Positions 33,706 to 44,330 of a stretch of 64,000 nt of DNA are shown here, piece by piece. The DNA lies in the NCBI GenBank assembly GCA_028622995.1, contig JAJQJQ010000051.1:992001-1056000 (forward strand). The letters run 5' to 3'. The position numbers were made by a program, and so were the translations under genes. The DNA is from Panagrolaimus kolymaensis (lineage: Eukaryota; Nematoda; Chromadorea; Rhabditida; Panagrolaimidae). Numbering within the stretch: position 1 is the stretch's first letter; every line of letters begins with the position of its first letter. The notes beneath the pieces are model-generated. The model was given only the letters and a program-made list of their open reading frames with translations. It was not told the origin of the DNA and did not search any database.

Positions 33706-36322
33706 TTAGCAACTTCGTTCATCATCATCATCCATGGGTTTGTCTTTGATTTCTGACCAATCGAGATATCCTTCACCTTTATCAAGCTTTTGACGACGTC
33801 TTTCTTTTCGTACACCTCTTGTAATACCAATACGTGTGATATCCATATTGCCATTAACATCAATATGCATTGTAGCTCCTAAAAAACAAAGAGTGTAAAA
33901 CTAAAGAAAAGTAATAATAAAAAAAGTTTTTTTACCAAAATTAGCTTGTTCTGCAATTCCACGATAACCAGGTGCACTAAAAAGTGTACACATTTTAGGA
34001 CCAAAGAATTCATAACCATTCATAGGAGCTTGATGACCACGAAGAATAAGTTTCACTTGAAGATCTTTACATACCATATCAACTTGTTTATAACCAAATA
34101 TGAAACCAATTCCCTTCTTTTTCTCGCGTTTATAATTGATCTAAAAAATGAAAGAATAAATAATAGTGAAGAAGATATTCATAAACAAAAAAAGCATACA
34201 ATATAATCATCAGCTTCTTTATCAGGATCAGACCAGGTTAAATCACATGCTAAAATTCTTGGTACTAAATTCATTAAAGGACGCTTTATTTTAGCAATTG
34301 AATCCCATGATAATAATCTTGGAGAAAGTCCACCATGCAGAAGTAAAATTTTGTTATTGAGTCGCGTAGCTAATGGCATCCATGAGAAACATTCCACAAG
34401 TTTATCAAAAACATTTTGATTCAAATTTGAGTTGGCTGGTAAACGATTGATGACTTCATGATAGAAACTATAATTTCGGCTGACTGCTGCATCTTCATGA
34501 TTTCCACGATTCAAGTAAACATCATTTGGCATAACCACTTTTAAACAAAGGAGCAATGTGATAACCTGAAAATGGAACAAAATTGTGAAAAGAAACAAAA
34601 GTTAGAAATGAAACATACTTCTAAGCTGTGTCGTCCACGATCAACGTAATCTCCCATAAATATGCATCGAGTTGTTGGAGGCCATCCATTGATATGAAAC
34701 CAGCGTATCAAGTCACTAAAAAGTAAAAACAAGGTGATTTTAGAGAAATCCATAGCAAATATTGTCATTGAAGGTAGCTAACATAAAGTTGTTTGAGCTA
34801 ACACACATACCTATATTGTCCATGAATATCACCGTAAACTGTTACTGGAAGAGTTGCCTAAAACAAAGACACATAATGAGTTAATATAAAAGTAAATTCA
34901 ACCAACCTCTTGAAGCACGGGTTCAGATTTTAACACTTTCAAAGCTTTTTCATAACATAAAATCAATGAATTTGCATCAAATTTGATTTCTTTAGGACCA
35001 TTTCGAATCATCTAAAATAATGACAAAGTTATTGCTTGTTGCAAAAGTGGATGAAAACATACATGAGAAAGCATTTCCATGCATGGATTTTTTGAAATCA
35101 AAGGTGGAAATTCAGTTGGAGCAGGTTCACGTATGGTTAAATCATTGATTGTTGAGAAAGTTGAAACACTTCGAAATTTAATTGTCTTCAAGGTTGATTC
35201 TTTAATTGATCGTGTACTTCTTGCTGTTTTGATTTGATCGATGATTGATTCAGCTTCTTCCGATGAAATGTTTGGTTGAATTATGATGCCACGGAGATCA
35301 ATCTAAAAAGACGATAGTTTAGTAAGAAAAAGATTATATAAAGCATGTAAAAAGTGTATCAATGAAACCAATTAAAGCGACACAAAGTTGCAAAGAACCT
35401 ATTTGATATGCAGAGAATACATCAAAGAACTTGTTATGGTACCATTTTACAACCAGCCTTTTTTTTAATCAACATAAGGTATTTGAAGTAATAAACTCAC
35501 ATTCTTCATTGCTGGAAGTTCAACGCGTTTTTTACTTGTAAACTTTTGAAGACACGTATAATGTGCAATAGTGTAAATGATTGCCTGAAACCAAAAATAT
35601 TAGTAGCAGCAAGAGAAGAGCGAAAGAAATATGTATAACATACCAAAGTCAATATGATCAAAAAAATAGATAATGCTAAAGCGACGAATTCGATTACCAT
35701 GAATGGTGGCGTTCTGTAAAAATGAGTGGATTAATGATCAGAGTTTCCAAGAAGATAAACTAACCCAAATACTTGAAGATGCAATTCATTGAGATTGTAT
35801 AAGATGAAACCGACATTGTTACATAAAGATTTTGTACAGCAGCTAAAAAATACTTATGGAATCATTGAAAAGTAAAAGACAATCATACCATGTTAAATCA
35901 TTACCAGTATCAAGAATACAAAAAGCTTTAGGTTTTTCTTTTGTTTCACTTGCTTCTTCCAATTTTTCAACAGCTTCATTGTACGTTCCTTTAATGCTGT
36001 AATCATCTTCACGAACAAGTTCATACTTCATCGATGAAAGCTGAATTTTTGCACAACATAGTTGACGTGATCCAATTAAACCTTCAGCAAATTTGAATTG
36101 TGTTGTATTCTTTGCTTCTTTAAAAGTTGATTTAATTCCTTGAGGATCTTTTAAACATAAGAATTCTTTATCATTTTCATGCCAATAATCGTCTTTGCTG
36201 GATATGGATGTTGTAGTTTCTTCATCAGCAATAGAACGTTTGACAATAACAGGATTATTTGAAACACCCATGAAACATTGAAGGAAGATGAGAATCAGCA
36301 AGACCAAGTATTTTTCCATCAT
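33706..36322 (-). CDS. Predicted transmembrane receptor-like PP1-type Ser/Thr phosphatase (11 exons)
   Basis: Exons (5' to 3'): 36322-35889, 35842-35765, 35713-35644, 35584-35501, 35302-35063, 35011-34907, 34857-34811, 34715-34619, 34565-34200, 34140-33936, 33878-33706; 632 aa, all phases agree. Residues 1-20 are a signal peptide. An ectodomain to about 174 carries spaced cysteines and ends CCCTKSLCNN, the CC-x4-CN signature of three-finger (Ly6/activin-receptor) folds. A helix follows at about 176-201. The cytoplasmic part has a linker (223-300) and a PPP catalytic domain: GDIHG (346-350), GDYVDRG (374-380), RGNHE (405-409), LHGG, WSDPD, the late metal His in RGHQ, and SAPGY. All metal ligands are present. 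The PP1 phosphate-binding Arg before GVSFTFG is Lys516. Exon 4 is joined to exon 5 over a 198-nt intron; if that junction were false, the locus would be two genes. Confidence 0.8.
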
Positions 36323-36969
36323 TCAAAGCAGCAAGCGAAATGATTACCAATGAAGAATACAGACAGCCGATTTGATGCGAAGAAGAAATGTTTGAATGAA
36401 TGAAGATGAAAGAAAGTTGAAAGCAAGCATCATAGACTAAAAAATGTGAAAGAATTAATGAATGAAAATTTGCATTTTTTTTGTTGTTGAAAATTGCCAA
36501 TGAAAGGAAAGGTAAAAAATGGAAAAGACAAAATAGGCTAAAGATTTTGCAAGCTTTGAATAAAATGTAACAAGCAGCGAAAGTTTCAAAGCAGCTACAA
36601 CAAACGCGCAATTTCAAGTATCTTTCAAGCTATTGTTAGCTAGTTTTTGATCACTTTTTTCTATCAAAGCATTATGACTGAACTTTATATGGTTAGTGAA
36701 TGAGGTTAGACGCATTAGGTTTATAGGAAGGAATAAAGCTATATCGAGGCTTCCATTTTTTTATAACATTGCTCGTTTACTACTAATTTCTCTTAACCGA
36801 TGATTCAATCATCTTAACAAATATGTAAGCTGCTGAAGCTTCATAACATAACTTTTGCATTCGAATAAACATGTCACTAACAAACATATCGCACAAACAT
36901 TTATTATTACAATCAATACAATACAAATAAATAATACAATTCATATTAAAGGCCATTAAGTTCGTTGAT
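36323..36969. other. Spacer / likely promoter of receptor-like phosphatase
   Basis: There are no supported genes. Polar stretches and short ORFs (36255-36617) overlap the signal-peptide exon in another frame. It lies between two head-to-tail minus-strand genes. Confidence 0.5.
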
Positions 36970-37965
36970 TCATCTCTTCAATGATTTTGATTTGGATTTT
37001 TGTGAAGCGTTTGTTCCTTCATCCACCGTTTTGTTGACCGTTGATTTCTTCTGCGAAGATTCAATTTGAGATTTCTTAGAAACTTGTGATGTTTTAGAAA
37101 TTTGAGACTTCTTGTTGGAACGTTGTGATTTCTTTGAAACTTGAGATTTCTTAGAATTTTGTGATTTCTTTGAACCATCATTTAATGTACGATCAGCCGT
37201 TTGTTGCTTTATTGATGAACGCATAGGAGCTGAACGTTTTTCAGACATGGATTTCATAGATTTTTGAATCATATGAGAACCACCGCCACCTTCTTTTTGA
37301 GATTCAAAAGTTCTTGGTTGTTTGATGGATTCTTTTTGTGACATTTTGGAATTAACACTTGCACCATAAATAGATTTCTTAGAAAGCTTTGAGTTGGGAT
37401 CGTCTTTTAATGATTTTCCAGCAACAGAGGCATCAGCAGGTTTTTGAAGTAGCTTCTTGGCTTTCTTGGAATTTCGTTTACAGCAGCAAATGATGATGCT
37501 AAAAGTTAGATGAGTATTACGATAATCTTGTCTATTAACTAGTCTTGTTTAACATAGCACGAATAAAGGTAACATACGCAATGATTATAATGACCAAGAT
37601 GACCATTCCAACGATGAGAAAAATCCACCAATAAGTTGCCATAAATGATGGCTCTGAAGTTGTAGTTGTGAATTGACTTTGAGTTGAATTAAGCTTAATT
37701 GGTGACGCTGTTGTTGATGTTAGCTCTTCACGTTTGAATCTTGCACCTCCATCCTGAAAGACATATAACATCAGTATGGTTGTTTCAAATGTATCAAAGA
37801 AATAAAAGATAAACAACTTACATTATCATGTTTTTCTTTTTCTTGTCCACCATAAGCATTGATAGATTGATGAAATTGGCGTTGAGGTCGAATAACATCA
37901 CAAAAAGTTGCACCAAATAATACAGCAACAAATATTGATAACTTCAAAAACAATTTTGCTTTCAT
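36970..37965 (-). CDS. Type I membrane protein with KKSQ-repeat cytoplasmic tail
   Basis: Exons (5' to 3') are 37965-37822, 37753-37578 and 37498-36970, giving 282 aa. Features: signal peptide MKAKLFLKLSIFVAVLFGATFC; short Gln/Thr-rich ectodomain (about 23-85) without paired cysteines; membrane helix WWIFLIVGMVILVIIIIAIII running into CCCKR, a possible palmitoylation site; and a basic Ser-rich tail. The tail ends in seven tandem copies of a roughly 6-residue unit of the type KKSQ-x-S. I know no family with this repeat. Repeated Lys-Ser-Gln could be kinase targets or bind nucleic acid or microtubules; that is guesswork. It lies directly upstream of the receptor-like phosphatase on the same strand and shares the small-ectodomain, single-helix plan. 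Confidence 0.82.
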
Positions 37966-38513
37966 TTTTGCAGCTTTGACAACGACGACGATGAAAAGGA
38001 ACTTTTAAAATCAGCTAGCAAAAAACCAAATGACGAAGTTTGAAAAGCAGCACACTCACTGAATAATAAAAAGTTCGTCAGCGGCAATGAAAACAATGAA
38101 GTTAGAAAACTCTTAAGAAATTAGCATATCTTTATTCTAATTTTTTAGTGGTGTTTCGGTTTACAAAAAATCGGGTGATTCGAAATAAAATAAGCGACGT
38201 AAAAATTTGTTTGAAAATCAAGAAGATTTCAAGCCCGTTAGGTAAAACATAAGTGAACACGATAAAGGCATTCCCAGCCACTATAAAACATCCACACTAT
38301 CATCTTTATCCAACAAAAAAGTAGTAACAAATCACTCATTTACTCTAATATTCAATGTGCAATCTAACAGTATCATGCCTGTTCAAATAGGTATAAAAAG
38401 TTAACACTTTCTTAAAACTCGAAACAGCTTTAGCATAAATAACATTTATTACATAAATACACAAGTTTAAAAAATTACAAAAATCCTATCAAATGTCTAA
38501 ATATGAAACAAAC
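37966..38513. other. Spacer between KKSQ protein and Cdc16-like gene
   Basis: No gene is seen. The stretch is less homopolymer-rich than the large spacers and probably contains the KKSQ gene promoter. Confidence 0.5.
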
Positions 38514-39779
38514 CTAATCCAACGAAACTTTATCCATTTGAAAAGAGAGCAGCGCCTAAAATGAATGAATGTCAATGGAAAGAGAATGAATAAAACTAAC
38601 TTCATCCAAATCTTCTGGTTCAGTTACAACTTGGTGTTCCAATATTAACAGATGTAAATGATCATCGACGTCCTGAAAAAAGAGTGAGTTAGAAAAAGCT
38701 ACGAAACCATCACCAAAAGACTCAAGTCATACCTTATTAGAGGGATCCAAAGTGATGGCTTTAAAGAATTTTTGAGTTGCATGATATGGTTTTCCAAGCG
38801 CTCCATAACAATATCCAATCATACTCCATGCTTCAGCACGTTTCTTTCCATTTTTGAGAGCTGTTTCAAAGCATGCAATTGCATTAAAATATCTTCCTTC
38901 ACCAAACAAAGCATAACCAAGATTGAAATAAACAGGAAACCAATATTCTTCTTCTATCATGTATTCGAGAAACTTGGGCAAATTCGTTAATACAGGTTGG
39001 AGATCAGATGATGTAAGAATTTGTAAAGTTTTGAGGAAAAGTATTCGAGCATCTGAAAGTTAAAATGTTATTTTTAGTAATAAGAGAAGATTAAAAGTAA
39101 GTTACTGTAATATAAATGATCAGCATAATACATTGCTCCAATTTCGTTTAACACATATGGACTTTTTGAATCATAGTAAATTGGAAGATCATCAGAATCC
39201 AAATATCTAATTGTTAATGGCAATAATTTGATTTTGTTTTCTTCAACAGCACAATAAAGTCGAAGTTCATCAGTAAGAGAAAGAAACCCGGCAGCCTAAA
39301 AATGAAGCTTTGACGTACGTGTAAGAAACAATGAAACCCTTGTTGCATATTTATATGAAGAAAGAAAAAAGTGAAAACTTACATGTAAATACTTTTCCAT
39401 AGCATCTTCAGGAAAGCCCATACGAGAATAAACATGTCCCAAAAGAAGTGAACCATAACCAAAATCAGGATTCTTTACCAAAGCTAGACCTAAAATACAA
39501 AGCATTTAGGTAAGATAAAACCTTTCATAAATAAAACGTACCAAGAAATTTTTTAGCATCTTCAAGCTTTTCTATAACATAGAAATATGCTGCAATAGCA
39601 TAATAAGTTAATTCGTGATTTCCAAAATCTTCACCAGTTTGATAACATAATTGAAATAATTCAACATCATTCTTAGATTGAACACATTCAGCAATTGATA
39701 TTATAAAACCATTTTCATCTTCATCATTCATATCATCTTCCTCTTCTTCTATAGGATCTAGAGCTTCTGATGATTCCAT
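38514..39779 (-). CDS. Short Cdc16/APC6-like TPR protein
   Basis: Exons (5' to 3') are 39779-39542, 39489-39383, 39295-39106, 39052-38733, 38672-38601 and 38555-38514, giving 322 aa. After an acidic N-terminus (DPIEEEEDDMNDEDE) come TPR helices: AIAAYFYVIEKLEDAKKFLG, GSLLLGHVYSRMGFPEDAMEKY, YVLNEIGAMYYADHLYYNARILF, PVYFNLGYALFGEGRYFNAIACFETAL and AEAWSMIGYCYGALGKPYHATQKFFKAI. The order and spacing resemble the C-terminal half of Cdc16/APC6, a scaffold subunit of the anaphase-promoting complex, whose full form exceeds 550 aa. The N-terminal TPRs that dimerise Cdc16 are absent. It may be a shortened paralogue with tissue-specific use; another TPR protein remains possible. Confidence 0.75.
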
Positions 39780-40446
39780 AATTGGCTTTCACTAAAGATG
39801 AAAAAAATATTTCAACGAAATCAAAAATGATGAAAGAAAGCAGATTTTAGAAAAACATTGAAAGAGCAAAAAAAAAAAAGCAAAGTAAAAGAAGCTTTGG
39901 TTCTTGAACGGAGAGAGAGAGATAATTTACGGTAAACCGCCATTTTTTGAATTTTTTGCTTTGAATGCTGAAAGTTTTGTTGCTTCAAAGTATTTTTTAC
40001 GCTATTTTTTTTACTGATTTTTTTTTTTGGAGGAGTTGTTACTATTTGGAATGGAAAAGTATTTTGCTTTTTTTGGACTACAGTATGCGCTTCGATTACT
40101 TTATCTTAGCATGCTGAAACTTGTTTTTTGTTTGTTTTTTAATGTGTGCAGCAAAATGGGCTTACAATGGAGATAAATTACTGCCATTGAAAAGCTGTAA
40201 AAATTGGGATTGCAAAATCATCCCACATTTTATTTGCGTCGAGTAAACAACTTTCATAATCTTGTTTTATATGATTTCCATCCATTCGATTTTACATTTT
40301 ATTATAGTAATATTTATTTTTTTCATTAACTTCATCAATAGATAAAAAAATTTATACACATTTTGTTGTTTTAATTAACTGGCAAAAAAAACTTTTTACA
40401 CAAGCAGCAACACAACCACCAAAGACAAAAATAAATAATTATTATT
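39780..40446. other. Spacer between Cdc16-like and HMIT-A
   Basis: No gene is supported; the stretch is A/T-rich. It includes the promoter side of the Cdc16-like gene and the 3' flank of HMIT-A. Confidence 0.5.
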
Positions 40447-42995
40447 TTAATATTGAAGGCTTGGATTCCGAGATATTTCTTTTCTTGGCGCTGATGGTGA
40501 ATGATTTTCAAAGCTTATAGTACTTAACTTTCGAAGTCTTAAATCATTTTCCCTTTTGCTTTTATCCATAAAAAGTAATTCAACTTCATCAATGGAGCAT
40601 CCTTTAGTTTCAGGGATAAAGAAATAAATAAATACCAAACTAACTATGGTTATTGCAGCATAAATAAAGAAAGTACCTAAAAAAATAAAGGTATGTATGG
40701 AGGAGTTACTTTAATTTCGGTAACAAAAAAAGTTGCTTCGCTATATAGCAACATCAACAACTATTTGGGACATGTATGTATGTGACTTACCAGCTTTGGT
40801 TGCAGCTTGACTTAAACTTAAAAATGTTAAAGAAATTAATAAATTAAATGCCCAATTAATAAATGTTGCAATTGAGATACATGTGGATCGAGCCCAAAGT
40901 GGATAAAATTCTGCATTTAATACCCATGGAAGTGGAGCATATCCAGATGAAAAGCAACATAAATATAGGACCATTAAAATAATAGGTAAATATGTCCATT
41001 TTGTATGACAATATACATCAGCAAATTCATATGTTATTGAATCATTATAAATATGAAATTCATCCGATGAATCGGAGTCACTACAAACTCCACCGGGTTG
41101 AGATCGTTTATCACCATCTTTATTTGCCACGGGTTCACAAAAGCCTACTTTGTTTTGACCTTTAATGGAACAAAATCCACAATGATCATCTGTGACACAT
41201 TTATCACAATTTGAATAACCACAACCTCCAATATATCCATCTTTATAAGAAACAGGAGAAGAATCATAATTAACTTTAGCTGAATCTTTATCAATCAATA
41301 AAAATGCGCCACCAAGGAGGCACAAAGAAATAATTACACCAATAACAGAAACCATGAGAACTTTACGACGACCAACTCTTTCAACCTAAAAATTTTTTCC
41401 AGATAATTTAGGCAAGAATTTTATTATTATTTTAGTTTCTATTTTTGAGTATCGCGTTGATTCAAAATCTGTAACTTACAATAGCCATGGGAATAAATGT
41501 ACACAAAAAATTAACACCCGATGTTCCAACTGAAATCCAAATAGTTTTTTGATCATCTTTAACCCCAGCTGATTTTATAATCGTGCCAGTATAGTACCTA
41601 TAAATTTTTTTTGTTCCTATCTTTTCTTTTTTCTTTTTAATATTCTTACATGATAGTATTAATTCCACATAATTGTTGAAACATTTGTAATACACTACCA
41701 ATAATTAAAGCTTTACGAATGTGGGGAGTTTTAAGAACTCTACCTAGAACAAAACCCTTTCCACCATTTGCAGCTGCTTCACGTTCTTGAGTTTCATGGG
41801 TCATTGTAATTTCATCAAGTTCATATTGAACCCAAGCCGAATCACCATTATATATTTTTTCGAGAACTTCTTCACATTCTTTTTGTCCTCGATGTTCGTA
41901 AAGCCATCGAGGGGATTCAGGAAGGAATAAAAAACCAATGAATTGAATCACCGCTGGAACTGCAGCGAATGCAAACATTAATCTGGAGAAAAAAAATTAA
42001 TGGGAATGTTTAAGAAAAATAATCCTTATGCTATTTTCTTTCTCTAACTCACCTCCATCCAACTTTAGTTGGATTAATATAAGAAAATCCACCAGCAATA
42101 ATATTAGCAGCCATTAAACCAAAAGTAATCATCAATTGAAACCCTGTAACTAATTGGCCTCGAATATGAGCGGGTGAAGCTTCAGAAATATATAATGGAA
42201 CTATCATGGACGCAAAACCTATGGCTAAACCCAATAATATTCTTCCTACTAATAAAATATATCGATTAACTGCAGCTCCACAAACAATAGCACCAGCAGA
42301 AAAAATAATTGTTGAAGCAACGATCATCTTTTTTCGACCAAATCTATCTGAAGCCACTCCAGCCACAAGTGAACCAATTCCCGCAAATCCGGGTGTAATA
42401 GCAACAATAATTTCTTGCCATACATTTGATGAAAGTTCCAATGGTTCATCACGTTTTACATATAACATCGCCGCAGAAACTATCCCAGTATCATAACCAA
42501 ATAGAAAGCCACCTATGACTGCCATAAATGCAAGTAAATAAATGAATCCACCTAATTTCGGTTTATGTAATGGCTTGGGAATAGACGAATTTGAAGTTGG
42601 TGCCTGTAATTAAAATGATATTTATTTTTTTGTTAAAAATTAATCGAATTTTAAAGAAGAATATGCTTCTAAAATAAAATTGCAAGTTTATGATTTTGGA
42701 ACGAAAATAAAAAAAGTTTAAAAAAAATTGCAAATTTTCGGTTTAGCAAATCAATATTTTTGGTTTAAAAAAACTAATATTTTCATTAATGTTTTTGGAA
42801 ATAAAGCTCCAACATTATTTATGATTTTAGCACAAAAATGAAAGGAATATAAATAGGCACATTTCTGAATTTTCGTCAATTTTTTTTAGCTTTCTTAAAA
42901 GCTTTTTTTAATTTATCTTTTTTTGTCATCTTTTTTTTGCTAAAGTTTATATTTAAATTTAAAAATATGAGACTTACCACAGCAACTTGAACCAT
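40447..42995 (-). CDS. hmit-1: H+/myo-inositol cotransporter, SLC2A13 (HMIT) type, copy A
   Basis: Exons (5' to 3') are 42995-42978, 42603-42053, 41982-41650, 41597-41480, 41385-40791 and 40676-40447, giving 614 aa. Major-facilitator sugar-porter signatures: [12 protein letters not shown] in helix 1, DRFGRKK in loop 2-3, PESPRWL after helix 6, [12 protein letters not shown] in helix 7, GRRK in loop 8-9 and PETKG after helix 12. The long extracellular loop after helix 9 carries a plexin/PSI-like cysteine motif ([14 protein letters not shown]), diagnostic of HMIT relative to other GLUT proteins. Expected activity is proton-coupled myo-inositol uptake across a plasma membrane. Copy B lies upstream on the same strand with the same intron positions through exon 4. 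A stretch of exons 2-3 and the intron between has been homogenised with copy B. Confidence 0.93.
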
Positions 42996-44330
42996 ATTTA
43001 AATCGGTTTAAATCCAAACTTTATATTTTTTTAAAAACTATAAAAAAAACAAAATTACAAGAACAAATATTTATTTTATATTTTTTTTCTTCTTTAAATT
43101 TTTTTCACTTTTACTTTCATCAAAATTAAATATAAAAAAAAAACAACATAAATATAAACATAAAAACATTCTCGATAATATCTTTTTTGGAACACGAATA
43201 AAGAAGGTAGGTAGGTGAGAATGAGGAGGACATGGAAGGACGACGACAACGAAAACAACAACGTATTTGGCAAATGATGTAAGAAACACTCGTTTTTTCG
43301 CTCTCCATTCGGCCGCGTCTTCAAAGAAAAATCAAAAAAAAAGTGAAATCAAAAAAATCAAAAAGGTAAAAAATTTACAGATAACAAAAAAAAAATTATG
43401 TTAAGAAACGAGGAAGCAGAAAGGAAAAAATGGGAGGTTGTAAGTAGACTCTCGTGCGCGTGTGTAAAAAATGAATGGAAAATTATAGCGAATAATTAAA
43501 AGTGATTTTTTTTCTCCATCGTTCGTTCTACTTTGTTTTTTATTTTTTGAAAGTTAAATTAATCGCTTTTAAATATATTTACTTTGAGTTTTTTTTACTT
43601 TGTTTTAGTCGCCTCCTCTGAATTTTTGTAATTTTTACGATAAGAAAATTTTTCTTTTAAATAAAAATTTTTTTACAAAAAAGCCTCTGCTTATTTTTAG
43701 AATATTTATTTTTTTGATGGATATTTGCCAAATAAAATCGTTAAAATTAAAAGACAAAAAAAGAAAAAACAAAGACAATGGAAAATTCTATAGACCATCT
43801 CAGGTGTTACACGGCCGATGGTTGTTAGTTTCCCAAAAATTTCTTAATTCATTGGAAACAAAAAAAAAACAAGTATTGTTCGCTAAAAACAGAGAAAAAA
43901 AATTGTTTGATTGTTATCTATGTATGTATTTGTAAAAAAATAAAATACATTCTCTTCTTTCAAAGTAGAAAAAAAAAGTTTTATATCGGAAATAAAAAAA
44001 AAAGCAAAACCTTTTCGTAGTCAAAAAAATAAACACATAAAAATATAAAAATAAAACATGGTTTTTGACGACAAAAATAAAAATAAAAAAGAAGTTTAAA
44101 TATTCAATGGTTAAGAAAAGATGCATATCAAAAATAATAAAGGAGCACCTTTTAGTTAGGTTTAGTTTGGTTTAAAAAAGTGATGGATTTGTTTTTGAGG
44201 TAAAAAAAATTATAAAAATGGCAAGAATTAGAGATAAGTGAAAACTTGCATCGAACTTTTTCAAAATCTTAGAAAAATGCTTTGCTTTATCAACAAAAAA
44301 TAAATAAATAAAATTAAAAAAAGTAAAACA
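42996..44330. other. Spacer between the two HMIT genes
   Basis: The stretch is A/T-rich with long poly-A/T runs, and no supported gene. It should contain the copy A promoter. Short ORFs here (43071-43324, -) are low complexity. Confidence 0.5.
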
